Source: Chiua virens (taxonomy: Eukaryota > Basidiomycota > Agaricomycetes > Boletales > Boletaceae). From it: a stretch of 64,000 nucleotides of DNA. The stretch is taken from positions 310,001 through 374,000 of the forward strand of contig JAHNUO010000012.1 in NCBI GenBank assembly GCA_019787685.1, in the 5' to 3' direction. Numbering within the stretch: the first letter of the stretch is position 1; each line of letters starts with the position of its first letter. Below, one piece after another: positions 54,950 through 64,000 of this stretch. Made by a program: the position numbers and the translations under genes. Below the pieces are notes generated by a model. It was not told the DNA's origin. It made no database searches and saw nothing but the letters and a program-made list of their open reading frames with translations.

Positions 54950-57620
54950 ATGGCTACTCAGATTCCTATCCACGATCCCACTTCCCAGGCCAATTACACT
55001 AAGATCGCGACGACCAACCTATCCCTCGACTGGTCGATCGACTTTGATCACAAATACATCCATGGCTCAGTGGCGCATCAGTTGCTCGCGATCGAGGATG
55101 TGTCCGAGGTGATGTACGTCGGCTCCTTGTCATCCTGTCGATTTAATCACAGGCCTGATGGTCCCAGCTTCGACACACATGCGCTGAACGTTGGATCCGT
55201 GCAAGTGAATGGGCGTGTCGTCGAGGTTTGTCTCTCCTTCTCATCACGTCGGTGCATCGTCATCTGGTGTGTGATCGACTCAGACGCGATTGGATCCTGA
55301 GCACCCCGTCATGGGGTCGGCGCTGCACGTTCCCCTCCCGCCCACACGTGCGGGGGAGCGCGTGTCGGTTACGATTACATACAAGACGACGGACGGATGT
55401 ACTGCGCTGATGTGGCTCGAAAAAGAGTACGTCGACCATCGATCCAATTTGAGGCACTGTTACGTTCTCGTTCCTTATTTTTTCACAAGGTTGACCGAAG
55501 GGAAGAAATTCCCGTATCTATTCAGTCAATGCCAGCCGATCCACGCGCGCAGCTTAGTCCCCTTGCAAGGTCATTTCGAATCCCTACCTCTCCCGATCGT
55601 TACTGATTTTACCTAGACACACCGTCTGTGAAGCTGGCAAGTATGATCGTCGAACGCATGGGTGCTCGAGTTGACCCGTGTCATAGACATACGATGCCAA
55701 AGTAACATCTGTTCTCCCAGTTCTCCTTTCCGCCCAGCGTGTGTCACCACCTTCGGATGGCCCACCTCATGGTGGCAAGGTCATCGGAAAGGATCTCGTC
55801 GTGTATGAATACAAGCAGGTCAGCGTGCTCTCTAATCCGTCCACCAAGTTGAATACGCACGCGCTGAATTTCTAGCGCGAGCCCATTCCGTCTTATCTCC
55901 TCGCGATCGCTGCGGGCAACTTGCGTTATCGTCCGTTTGCAGTACCAGAGGGGAAGACGTGGTCAAGCGGCATATGGACGGAACCTGAGTTGTTGGAGGA
56001 CGCTTACAACGAATTTTGCGAAGATACGCCTAGGTGATCCACCCATCCGTAGTCGAATTGGATTGTGTCGCTCATCTGTATCCATTTTAGATATCTTGCT
56101 GCCGCCGAAAATGTTGCGGGTCCATACAAGTTCGGTGTCTACGATTTGCTCATACTGCCACATTCCTTCCCGTATGGTGGCATGGTAAGATTACATCTAC
56201 TCGTCCGCTACAATACTAGATTTGATACATGCTTACTAGGAAAACCCTTGTATATCGTTCATCACCCCAAGTAAGGTCGCCTTGGTTGTTGATAGCCTAT
56301 TTTTGCTTAAACCTCACCCTTAGCGCTGATCACGGGCGACAGGTCTTTAACGGACGTGGTTATCCACGAGCTCACCCACTCATGGTTTGGGAATGGGGTG
56401 ACGTGCGTCCCGTGCTGTAGTAGCTACGCGCGCGGCTGACGTCTGTCTAGTCACGCTCATGCGTCCCACTTTTGGTTGAACGAAGGCTGGACGACCTACA
56501 TTGAACGACTGTTGCAAGAACTCATACACGACCCCGGATATCGTGGTCTATCCTATGTCATCGGTTACAAAGCTCTGGTAGACGCGTTAGCATTGTTCCG
56601 ACCCACTCCAAGATACCAAAGATTGGTTATTGGATTTGAGGTTGGTGAGGATCCAGATGGGGCTTACAGTCGCGTTCCTTATGACAAGGGCGCAAACTTT
56701 CTCCTTCTTCTTGGTGTGTCCGAGGAGTAGCATACCAACACACTGAGTGCTAACAGAGTTGTCGCAGAGCGGACTTTGGGAGGTGTCAAAGTCTTTCTTC
56801 CGTATATCAAGGAGTATGTGAAGACCTACATGGGACACAGTATCACGACTACACAGTGGAAGGACCATCTATATTCGTTCTTCAGTGACCAGGAGGACAA
56901 GATCAGAGCGCTTGACAGCATCGATTGGAACGTAAGTGCTCGTGCGTCTATCAAGAGGCAGTGATAAATGAAAACATCACATAGGCATGGTTCTACGGCG
57001 AAGGGATCACGCTGCCAACCCAGTTGGAATACGACTTGACGCTTGTGACTGCGGCAAATGACCTCGCGGATCGCTGGAACGCCTCTCGCAACGTCAACGA
57101 TCCAGCTGAGTTGGACTTTGACCCTTCTGACCTCGACAAGCTTGGCAGTAAACAACGAGGTGAATCGCTTACGGTATCTGATAGCATTGTCACTTACCAA
57201 GACGATAAGCCGTATTCCTTGAGCGCCTTGAGACATACCCGGCACTCCCCTCTACGCACCTTTATCACTTCGACGCGCTGTACAGGTTCTCACAGACGAC
57301 CAATTCAGAGATTCGGATGCCGTTTTACGTCTTGGTGTTAAAAGACCCCGCATTCGAGATAGCAAAGCAGTTTGCGCAGCCAGTGCTCGATTGGGTCACG
57401 GGAAAAGGCACTGGGATAATTCAGGGGCGAATGAAATTCTGTCGACCCCTGTTCAGGGCAGTGAACAAGGTTGACCGCGAGAAGACGCTCAGTGCATACT
57501 ATAGTGCCCGGGCATTGTTCCACCCGATCGCCCGCAAGCTCATTGAGCAGGTACGTTGCTTCGTATCATAGGTTCTGGATGACGACTGATGTAGTACAGG
57601 ATTTGGGACTGGGTGTTTGA
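54950..57620 (+). CDS. LTA4H: Leukotriene A4 hydrolase / M1 aminopeptidase
   Basis: Fifteen exons: 54950-55113, 55153-55225, 55284-55426, 55490-55569, 55617-55636, 55687-55818, 55876-56033, 56091-56184, 56240-56270, 56324-56402, 56451-56713, 56759-56931, 56985-57159, 57210-57550 and 57600-57620; 648 residues, right for the family, with no frameshift. Motifs: FPYLFSQCQPI, the exopeptidase motif GGMEN split by intron 8, zinc site HELTHSWFGN with the third ligand in NEGWTTYIER, and the C-terminal helical domain ending GRMKFCRPLFRAVNKVD, HPIARKLIEQDLGLGV. It is a cytosolic zinc aminopeptidase with epoxide hydrolase activity in homologues. The intron at 55637-55686 uses a GC donor (GCAAGT). Intron 1 (39 nt) is unusually short and may be misplaced. 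Confidence 0.93.
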
Positions 57621-57861
57621 GGGGTGCACTGCCTGTACTTATAGCTGAATGACAGAGAATGCCCAATGTGGGGGAAGAGAACGGGATTTGAACTCCGTTG
57701 CAAATGAGTGTGAGATCCGAAGGGCCGGCAAAGTTGCCGAGAGTGTGCCGACGTCACGGAATGATTGATCGTACAATGATCTGTATTACCCGGTCATTGC
57801 CGGTCCAGCCGGACAAGGGGAGGGGTACATTCACTTCTCCTTTCTTTCTTTTTGTCTCTTC

Positions 57862-58911
57862 ATGTTTTCCTACGCATCCTTTGGTGTCTCAGCGCCGTTC
57901 GACCCGTCCTTTCACTATGTCACTTCACCCGTCTTCTCCCCGCTGATCCTTGCTTCACTCCGTCTCACATTCGCAGTCTACACTCTCGTCACGACCATCA
58001 CTTCCCTCGCATACTCGTCTCTCGTTCTTCATGATTCTAGTTCGTCAGTCATGTCTTCTCTCGGCGTTCATACGGCAATCCAATGATTTTCGTTCCAGCT
58101 ACTTTTCATACTTTACGGACCTCTCCTACACCGGCCTCGTCGCCTATTTTTGGGCTTCTAGCGTGCAGACATTCGCCTTCGTGCTTCGCGAACGGAAAAG
58201 TTACCCGCTGCAGACCTGGCCTCGGTCTCTGCAGCTCCTTCATGTGTTGTTGCACTCGACAATCATCATATTCCGTGCGTGCGCCCGTTCCATATCGCTG
58301 CCGTCGTACTCAGGTGACATGGGTCGTCAGCCATCATTGTCACAGTCGTTTATTGGTCTCTCCTCGCCTCTGCATCAACCTTTGAAACAACCTACTATAG
58401 TGCGTCTTCGTGCTTAAATCGTTCTCGTGTACCGTCGCTCATTCCAGTTGGGTGACTACAGGTTGGGAGAACATCTCGCATCATGCCCTAAACACCGTCT
58501 TCGTACTTTTTGAAATTTTCTTTACACACAGTGGACCTTGTCCATGGATGCATATACCCCTACTCGTCCTCCTCCTCGCTTGCTACCTTGGCGTCGCTTA
58601 CATTACGTATGCCACTCAAGGCTTTTACAGTAAGTGTATCCCTTACTATGTGCACACACGACGTAATGACGGGGTTGCCAGCTTATTCCTTCCTTAACCC
58701 GTCCACCGAAGGTGGCTTACTTGCAGCATATATCGTTGGAATTGCCATCGGATGCTGCGTACTATTTAGCATCGTCAAGGGCGTCTGCCATCTCCGCCGG
58801 CGTATCAGCCTTCGCTATGGCCTGTTTGAAGAGGTTGCTGGTGGCGAAGATACGGAAGCACTGGAAGAATGGCAAGCTGTAACAGCGCCCAAGGAGTCGT
58901 CGGAGGTGTGA
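57862..58911 (+). CDS. Multi-pass membrane protein (FAR-17a/AIG1-like candidate)
   Basis: Exons 57862-58052, 58099-58274, 58331-58403, 58448-58629 and 58682-58911, introns of 44-56 nt, 283 residues, all phases consistent. About six hydrophobic helices are seen, including TGLVAYFWASSVQTFAFVL, IIVTVVYWSLLASAS, IPLLVLLLACYLGVAYITYA and LLAAYIVGIAIGCCVLFSIV. A conserved-looking segment ENISHHALNTVFVLFEIFF lies between helices, and the C-terminus is acidic (EEVAGGEDTEALEEW). The pattern recalls fungal FAR-17a/AIG1-type proteins, but that is by general likeness only. No catalytic residue can be assigned. Confidence 0.7.
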
Positions 58912-60161
58912 CCCAAGTTGTCTCGTTTTTTTCATATCTCGCCAGATACCTGTTAACTTAAGCGTTGACGGTTATGAAATGCGTTTCGTTGTACATTGGA
59001 GTGGACTCTATTACCACACACGCGCTTCCTGCTTTTTTTTATGGTATAGTCATCGCGGAGGAAAAGTCTAAGATGCTGTTGTCAGTTAGTTGCATAACTT
59101 GCATGTATTTAGTGTATGTATACGAATCGACGAATTTTGAGTAATATTTTGTTGATCGCTCAGATTTCAGACATTTGAAAGCCGGCTACTCGAATTCGGC
59201 TAGGCTGACACGTTTCGGACCAGCCTGTGGGGGCTGCGATCACACGCATGCAGGATAAACTTTCGCATTTTCAACTTCGAAGCTCTCGAGGCTTGTGAAT
59301 ATGAATATGTTGCAGCCCTGAAGAGTTGATTTGCCCCTTTCTTCAGACCGAGCCCGGATCGCAACTGCCCGGCTAAGTGCGTCTGTTCGGTTCCAGTGCA
59401 CTGGCATTTCCCCATGGGATCTCGTCTATGTTTGTCCAACGGAAGAAGACGATGGGCGCCGCTCCACTCAAGCCCCACCGAGAACCAAACTGTTGTCGCA
59501 ATGTACGTATCGTGCTCCCCTTTTCATAGTTGAAATTTTAATCGGGTCACTAATTGCACCAACGGTGTTCAAGCTCCCTCGAGAACCAGGCCGTGTCCAA
59601 TGTGTCGACTCTTTTTCACATCGCACGCACAACTATGCCAGTGTGTGCGCCCGTTTTTATGCGGACAGCATCAAGTTTGGGATGTCACGCGGTGATAGAC
59701 AAGCGCGCGTGACCTTCGTGGCGGTCCGTGGACGGAGTCCGATCCCGAGATCTTGCCAGCCTCAGCTGTGTGGGGTATGAGGATAGGGCATCAGCCTGAT
59801 CCGGCACATGGGGATGCCAATCAGCAGAAGATCAGCGCTCAGCGTCTTCAGGAACGAGATCAGAGCTCTCGAAGCGTTATGATTCCGAGTCGGAGGAGGC
59901 ATCTGCGACAACGTGGACGGTTCACACCAAACGGTTTGATCTCAAAGTCGCACGAAGCAACCAACCGGGTCAACGTGTCTGGTCCTGTGACTCGTGACGT
60001 CTCCGCACGTTCCGCCGGTGTTTGGTCGCGGTCGGTGGTGAGGAGAGAAGTCGAGCTGGGCGCCATTATTAGATGGCAGAATGCGTCTGCGTATAAGAAC
60101 AGCCTGCCCGACGTGACATTCGCCAGTTGTATCCCTTTCCACTTCCTAAACTCCTGGGAGG
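58912..60161. other. Intergenic, nothing supportable
   Basis: Overlapping ORFs of up to about 150 codons near 59331-59780 and 59753-60253 on plus have no motifs and run into the GDSL gene in another frame; judged chance ORFs. Confidence 0.4.
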
Positions 60162-61340
60162 ATGCCATCTTTGTCTCACTTGAGAATCACGGCGGCGCTC
60201 TTGGCCTTCGCTGTTGGGGGCCTCGCGCTCGGCGTCGTACCAGGCCAGATTAAGAACTTTGCGACCTTTGGCGACTCGTACACGGACACGTCGTATTACC
60301 CTACCGCGGATGGGGGATATCAATGGCCGACGTGGGCTGCCCAGTACGGTCCATTTAACCTTTACGGTGAGTTTACCCTTTCCCGGATTTGGCTTCATGT
60401 CCACAACGGTGCCAACCACGCGCAGGCTTTGCAAGATCCGGTGCGACCTGCTCCAACCTCCTCACCTACCGCCCCTTCCCACCCATCATGGAATGGCAAA
60501 TCCCAGCGTACCTCAACGAGACGTACAATGGCACGCTCGTGCTCAACCCCCAGGAGACGGTGTACACCATCTGGATCGGGACCAACGATCTCGGTGCCAA
60601 CGCACTCTTGACGGGGAGCGATGCACCGGGCGTGTCGATCGTCCCCGTGCGACAGTGTGCCGTGGACGTGTTAAAACTGCTATACGAGCGCGGGGCGCGC
60701 AATTTCATCATGCAAAACGTGCGTCCCACCAGTCCTCTGGTTGGACCGTGCTGACGACGGTGCTCAGATCATCCCGCTCGACTTGACGATCTTGTACTCC
60801 GGCGATTCGTATCCGAATAGGTACTGGGACGCGCAACGCAACACGACCGAATGGAACGTGCTCATGCGCGAGCTGGTCCACGCGGGTAATCAGCTCACCC
60901 AACTCGAGCTCCAAGCGCTCGCGCCGACCCTGCCTGGGGCGCACATCGGTACGTCCGCCGTCCAGGAGCGTGCACCGCGCTCACGCCCCGGATAGCCTCG
61001 TTCGACTCGCACGCGCTGTTTACCGATATTTACAACCATCCGTCGAAGTACCTCAACGGGACTGCCCCGCTGAACGTCACTGGGTGCATCGACTCGTGCG
61101 TGTACACGCTCGACGAGAGCACGGGTGCGGCCGCCGACTGCACCGTCGCCGAGGGGAGTGCTCAGGATAGCTACATGTGGTGCGTGTCCGATGCACTCGG
61201 TGGTTGGTGTGGGCTTTCCTGACCGTGCGCCCAGGTATGACGAGTTGCATTTTTCGCAGCAGACGGCGAGGGTGATCGGGCGCGAGATCGCGACAGTCAT
61301 GAGTGGTCAGTTTAGCCCGTGGGCGACTTGGTTGAGTTGA
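60162..61340 (+). CDS. Secreted GDSL/SGNH esterase
   Basis: Exons 60162-60366, 60426-60718, 60768-60948, 60996-61179 and 61235-61340, introns 47-59 nt, 322 residues. The signal peptide (ITAALLAFAVGGLALG) is followed by block I FATFGDSYTDT (Ser nucleophile), the block II-like FARSGATCSN (Gly), block III IWIGTNDLGAN (Asn) and block V YDELHFSQQ (Asp and His). Several N-glycosylation sequons (NETYNGT, NGTAPLNVT) fit a secreted glycoprotein. Members of this group in wood- and litter-decay fungi deacetylate hemicellulose or act on other esters; the substrate here is not determined. It may work alongside the AA9 enzymes, by inference. Confidence 0.88.
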
Positions 61341-61834
61341 AAATAAAGTGCAGTCGTCGTTTGATGTTGGCGTTGGCGTTGCAGTTTGTGGGTCGGTGTG
61401 TAGTCTTCACGTGGCAAGACCACGCTGTTAGTCCTTGCACGACCATCTAGGATGACGTGCTGGGAGAGAACGAGAAAACGAAAGTTATCGTTCGATGCTT
61501 GAACGTCTTGTCTCACCTGAATCCGAGTGGAATAGATGACCGCGGCATGTCACCATCTTGACATTCCGAGGATTGCCCACGGCAAGGCCAGAGACTTCCA
61601 GCTGAGAGGAGAAAGAAGTAAGATTGATGCAAAAAGAAACGTACAACGCATCCCTGCTGTCCCAAATTTATGTTCATGATCATGGAGAGACAAGTTCAAC
61701 GTTGGATGTGGGGTCGAGCGTAGGCCCCAAGAATCCCCCTGCAACTAAACAGCACCATGCATCCAACCCGTCAGTTTTGGAACACCAGTCCATCCATGCT
61801 TGCCCAACTGTTCCAATGCTCCAAACATCCCAAC

Positions 61835-63543
61835 TCAAAAGAGTCCAGCGAGATCCGAAAATGGGTCTTTACTGTTCTGACCCGTCGGCGGTGGCCGTTG
61901 TCCAGCTATATTACCATTCCCACCCAGTGCCTGCGTCTGCGTCTGCGTCTGTCCGTGAAACCCTCTTAACCCCGGCGGCGTCGCGGGCCCCGAAGGCGGT
62001 GTTGCGGTACCCAAAGACGAGCTCCGTGGCCCACCAGGAGACGGTGGCCATACCCACGCCAACGCCTCTGCCCGTGCTCCCAGTGTAGGCGGGTGGCGAG
62101 GTGGTTCTCCCTGCGGCGCCATTGGCAGACCCGTTCGAGGGCGTCGGCGTACCGGGGAGCATGATCGAGCCAAACTGGGACTGTGGCTGCGCAGTCATTG
62201 GGACCGGCGAGGACACGAATGACGGACGCGTCGCGGTATTGATCGGAGGTGGTTGTGAGGAAAATAAGTTCATGATATCGTCCATGGGGTTGGTATTTCC
62301 ACTCGTTGATCCATTCGTGGCGTCTGCCGATCCGTCGTCAAAGTCGATGAGCGACGACCCAATTCCGGCAGCGCCTGAGTCGGACGCGATCATTGTTGGA
62401 ATGGACGCTACTGCTGCAAAGTCGCCTTTCTGGAACGCCTCAAACCGTGCTAATGCGGTGTTGATCTGGTCATTGGCTTCCAAAAACGCATCTGTGTGGA
62501 GGGATGAATAGGCGCGGAGAGACTGTTCGTGGAGAAAACTGACTTAGAGACTCTGGGTCGTCCGTTTCCGCGTCGGAGACCCATTTCTGCAACTTTGGAC
62601 GCGCACTCCTTAGAACCGCTGCCACTTGATCATACGCATCCCCCTTTGCCCACCGTTCGCCGCTTTGTCCATCCACGTTGTCCAGCAGCTCATTCAACAA
62701 CACCACTTTACTTTGGAGTTTCGCAAGTTCTGTCAGCGATTGACTCCGATAATCTGGTTTCGCATCTGGGTTCGCCCCAGCGAGGGCTTTCATCAGTTCC
62801 TGCGCTGCAGCCAGGTCGCGCGGCGTCCCTCGTCGAATGAGTTCTTGTAGCTTGGCGGATTGTGCTTCTCTATCCTCGTTCTCCAGTTCCTCCGGGGATT
62901 TTATAGTCTATAAAGACGAGTCGGTGACGGAAAGCGGACCGGTGGTTGAGCACTGACCATCGTGTTCTCCTGAATATTCCGCCCGGGCAGTTCCCTGAAT
63001 CGATACCCCTTGAACGTTAATAAGCGATACATGTCCCTGATATTCCCAAGGTCCTCCTTCCACCTTGACTCCGAACAGAGACTCTCCTTCCAGCCGTGGA
63101 TGAGATCCAATATTCGGGACATGACAGGACCAGGAAAGGGTGGTGGTCGTTCGGGGAATCGACGGACAAGTTCGTTTAGAAACTCCTTTGTCGCGATTTG
63201 GAGATGAAGGGGGTATCCACAAGACTGTACGAGGGTGTCGAGGAGGGCCAACGCCAGATATGGCAATGTGGGAATTCCGATGGTTTGCTAGCCGGGCAAT
63301 GAGCATGACGGCTTCACGAGGCCTTGGCAACCCATGCAAGAGAGTCAGAAGGTGCCATGTGCACAGATCAAACGGTTGTGAAGTAAGTAGCAAGACTCAC
63401 GTATTTGCCTTCTTGGAGTTTATCAAGTCAGCGATTTCGAGATGTTGGGCATAATTTGGTTCTGGGAGGGATGGTTCACATGCGTTTGTGATCAAGACGT
63501 CGAGCTTGGAGAGCTTGAACCATGGCGTCGCCTGAGAGAGCAT
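61835..63543 (-). CDS. GGA clathrin adaptor (VHS-GAT)
   Basis: Exons 63543-63401, 63322-62958, 62907-62544, 62491-62054 and 61962-61835, about 478 residues. The VHS domain opens with LITNACEPSLPEPNYAQHLE, EIADLINSKK and continues through YPLHLQIATKEFLNELVRRF and LGNIRDMYRLLTFKGYRF. The GAT domain includes EREAQ-type DREAQSAKLQELIRRGTP and the helix EAFQKGDFAAV. The linker is Ser/Pro/Asn-rich with an acidic LIDFDD, and the end KDPFSDLAGLF is typical of fungal GGAs; a full ear domain is not obvious. GGAs sort cargo at the trans-Golgi with Arf1 and clathrin. An extra A near 63262 (between NSHIA and LALALLD) breaks the frame of this essential-looking domain; a sequence error is the simplest reading. 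Confidence 0.88.
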
Positions 63544-63719
63544 GCTGGAACGGATGCAACCTGGCCGCAGACACAGTCTCCGATGATGATGTGTCCGTGG
63601 GAATATACTAATGGCTTTGACGTGACAACAACAATTATAGATCATTCGAACTACGGTAAATCATCGTGGTGGTCACAAAGGTTCACCAGAGTGTGCAACC
63701 GAAAAGGACCACTGTCGTT

Positions 63720-64000
63720 ATGTACGTATCTTCCGCTTTGAGCCCCAGTCCAGATACTGTCCACACCACCCAACAAGTGTGGACTCTAGAGGCATTTAAA
63801 TGCGGCACGGAGGGCGATCCGTCGCCCATACGCCCCTTCGAGTATCTGGCCATTCTCCTAGGTGTACCATACATATTCCAAAATTTACTACTGGAGCATC
63901 CATAGCGCACCATGGTATGCCCGCTTCACTTCAGTCACGCTTTCTATTGATTGGTCTACTCCAGTCTTTTCCAGTTCCCTGTTTTCCTTGCCCTGTTGTC
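63720..64000 (+). CDS. Start of an unknown gene, truncated by the window edge
   Basis: ATG at 63720 opens MYVSSALSPSPDTVHTTQQV and runs to CTA G before a 44-nt GT-AG intron (about 63862-63905), after which the frame stays open to the end of the window (AHHGMPASLQSRFLLIGLL). Divergent from GGA with a 176-bp spacer. The product is not recognised and the start is uncertain. Confidence 0.35.

Noticed and set aside
57655..57740. tRNA-like minus-strand sequence with a T-arm resembling GAGTTCAAATCCCG
   Set aside because: The T-stem has mismatches, no matching acceptor stem is present and the A-box is poor, so I could not fold a tRNA; a covariance search would settle it.
59331..60253. Two plus ORFs of about 150 codons upstream of the GDSL gene
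   Set aside because: Composition looks random, they overlap each other out of frame, and the second runs into the GDSL gene in the wrong frame.

Overview
The window is fungal nuclear DNA, most likely Basidiomycota (Agaricomycetes); the order is not resolved. Its protein-coding genes are cut by 45-80 nt GT-AG introns. It carries core eukaryotic genes (IES6, MAD2, a GGA clathrin adaptor, leukotriene A4 hydrolase), three AA9 polysaccharide monooxygenase loci, a WD40 family typical of mushroom genomes and a chromodomain Ty3/gypsy retrotransposon. All gene models below were spliced by hand from the sequence. There are no operons, and I found no convincing rRNA, tRNA or CRISPR.

Layout. 0.1-5.8 kb: IES6 (minus) head to head with an AA9 LPMO gene, then a decayed tandem duplication carrying two copies of a small secreted protein (SSP) gene. 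7.5-24.2 kb: three copies of a WD40-protein gene. Copy A is a relic. Copy B is split by a 6.5-kb chromovirus and a 1.6-kb CACTA-like element that landed 19 bp from the retroelement's target duplication. Copy C is intact. 26.4-35.5 kb: a second AA9 gene, a dead and a live beta-lactamase-fold serine hydrolase, and a frameshifted third AA9. 36.4-53.4 kb: four more SSP-family loci (one a 634-residue Gly/Ser/Pro repeat protein), a cytochrome P450, an MFS-transporter relic, a Bem46-type hydrolase and MAD2. 54.9-64 kb: conserved genes (LTA4 hydrolase, a multi-pass membrane protein, a GDSL esterase, GGA) and the start of one more gene at the right edge.

Function. The secreted set (AA9 LPMOs, GDSL esterase, SSPs) fits growth on plant polymers, but nothing shows co-regulation across families. 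The most distinctive system is the SSP family. Six loci share a leader peptide, a promoter block around CGAATCTATATAACCCC (degenerate in one copy), and a 17-nt element inside an intron (consensus GATCCGTCGTTRACSTG), although their mature proteins have diverged strongly.

Caveat. Single-nucleotide frameshifts occur in several otherwise well-conserved genes (GGA, Bem46-like, P450, AA9-3, one SSP copy). Some may be residual sequence errors rather than real lesions.
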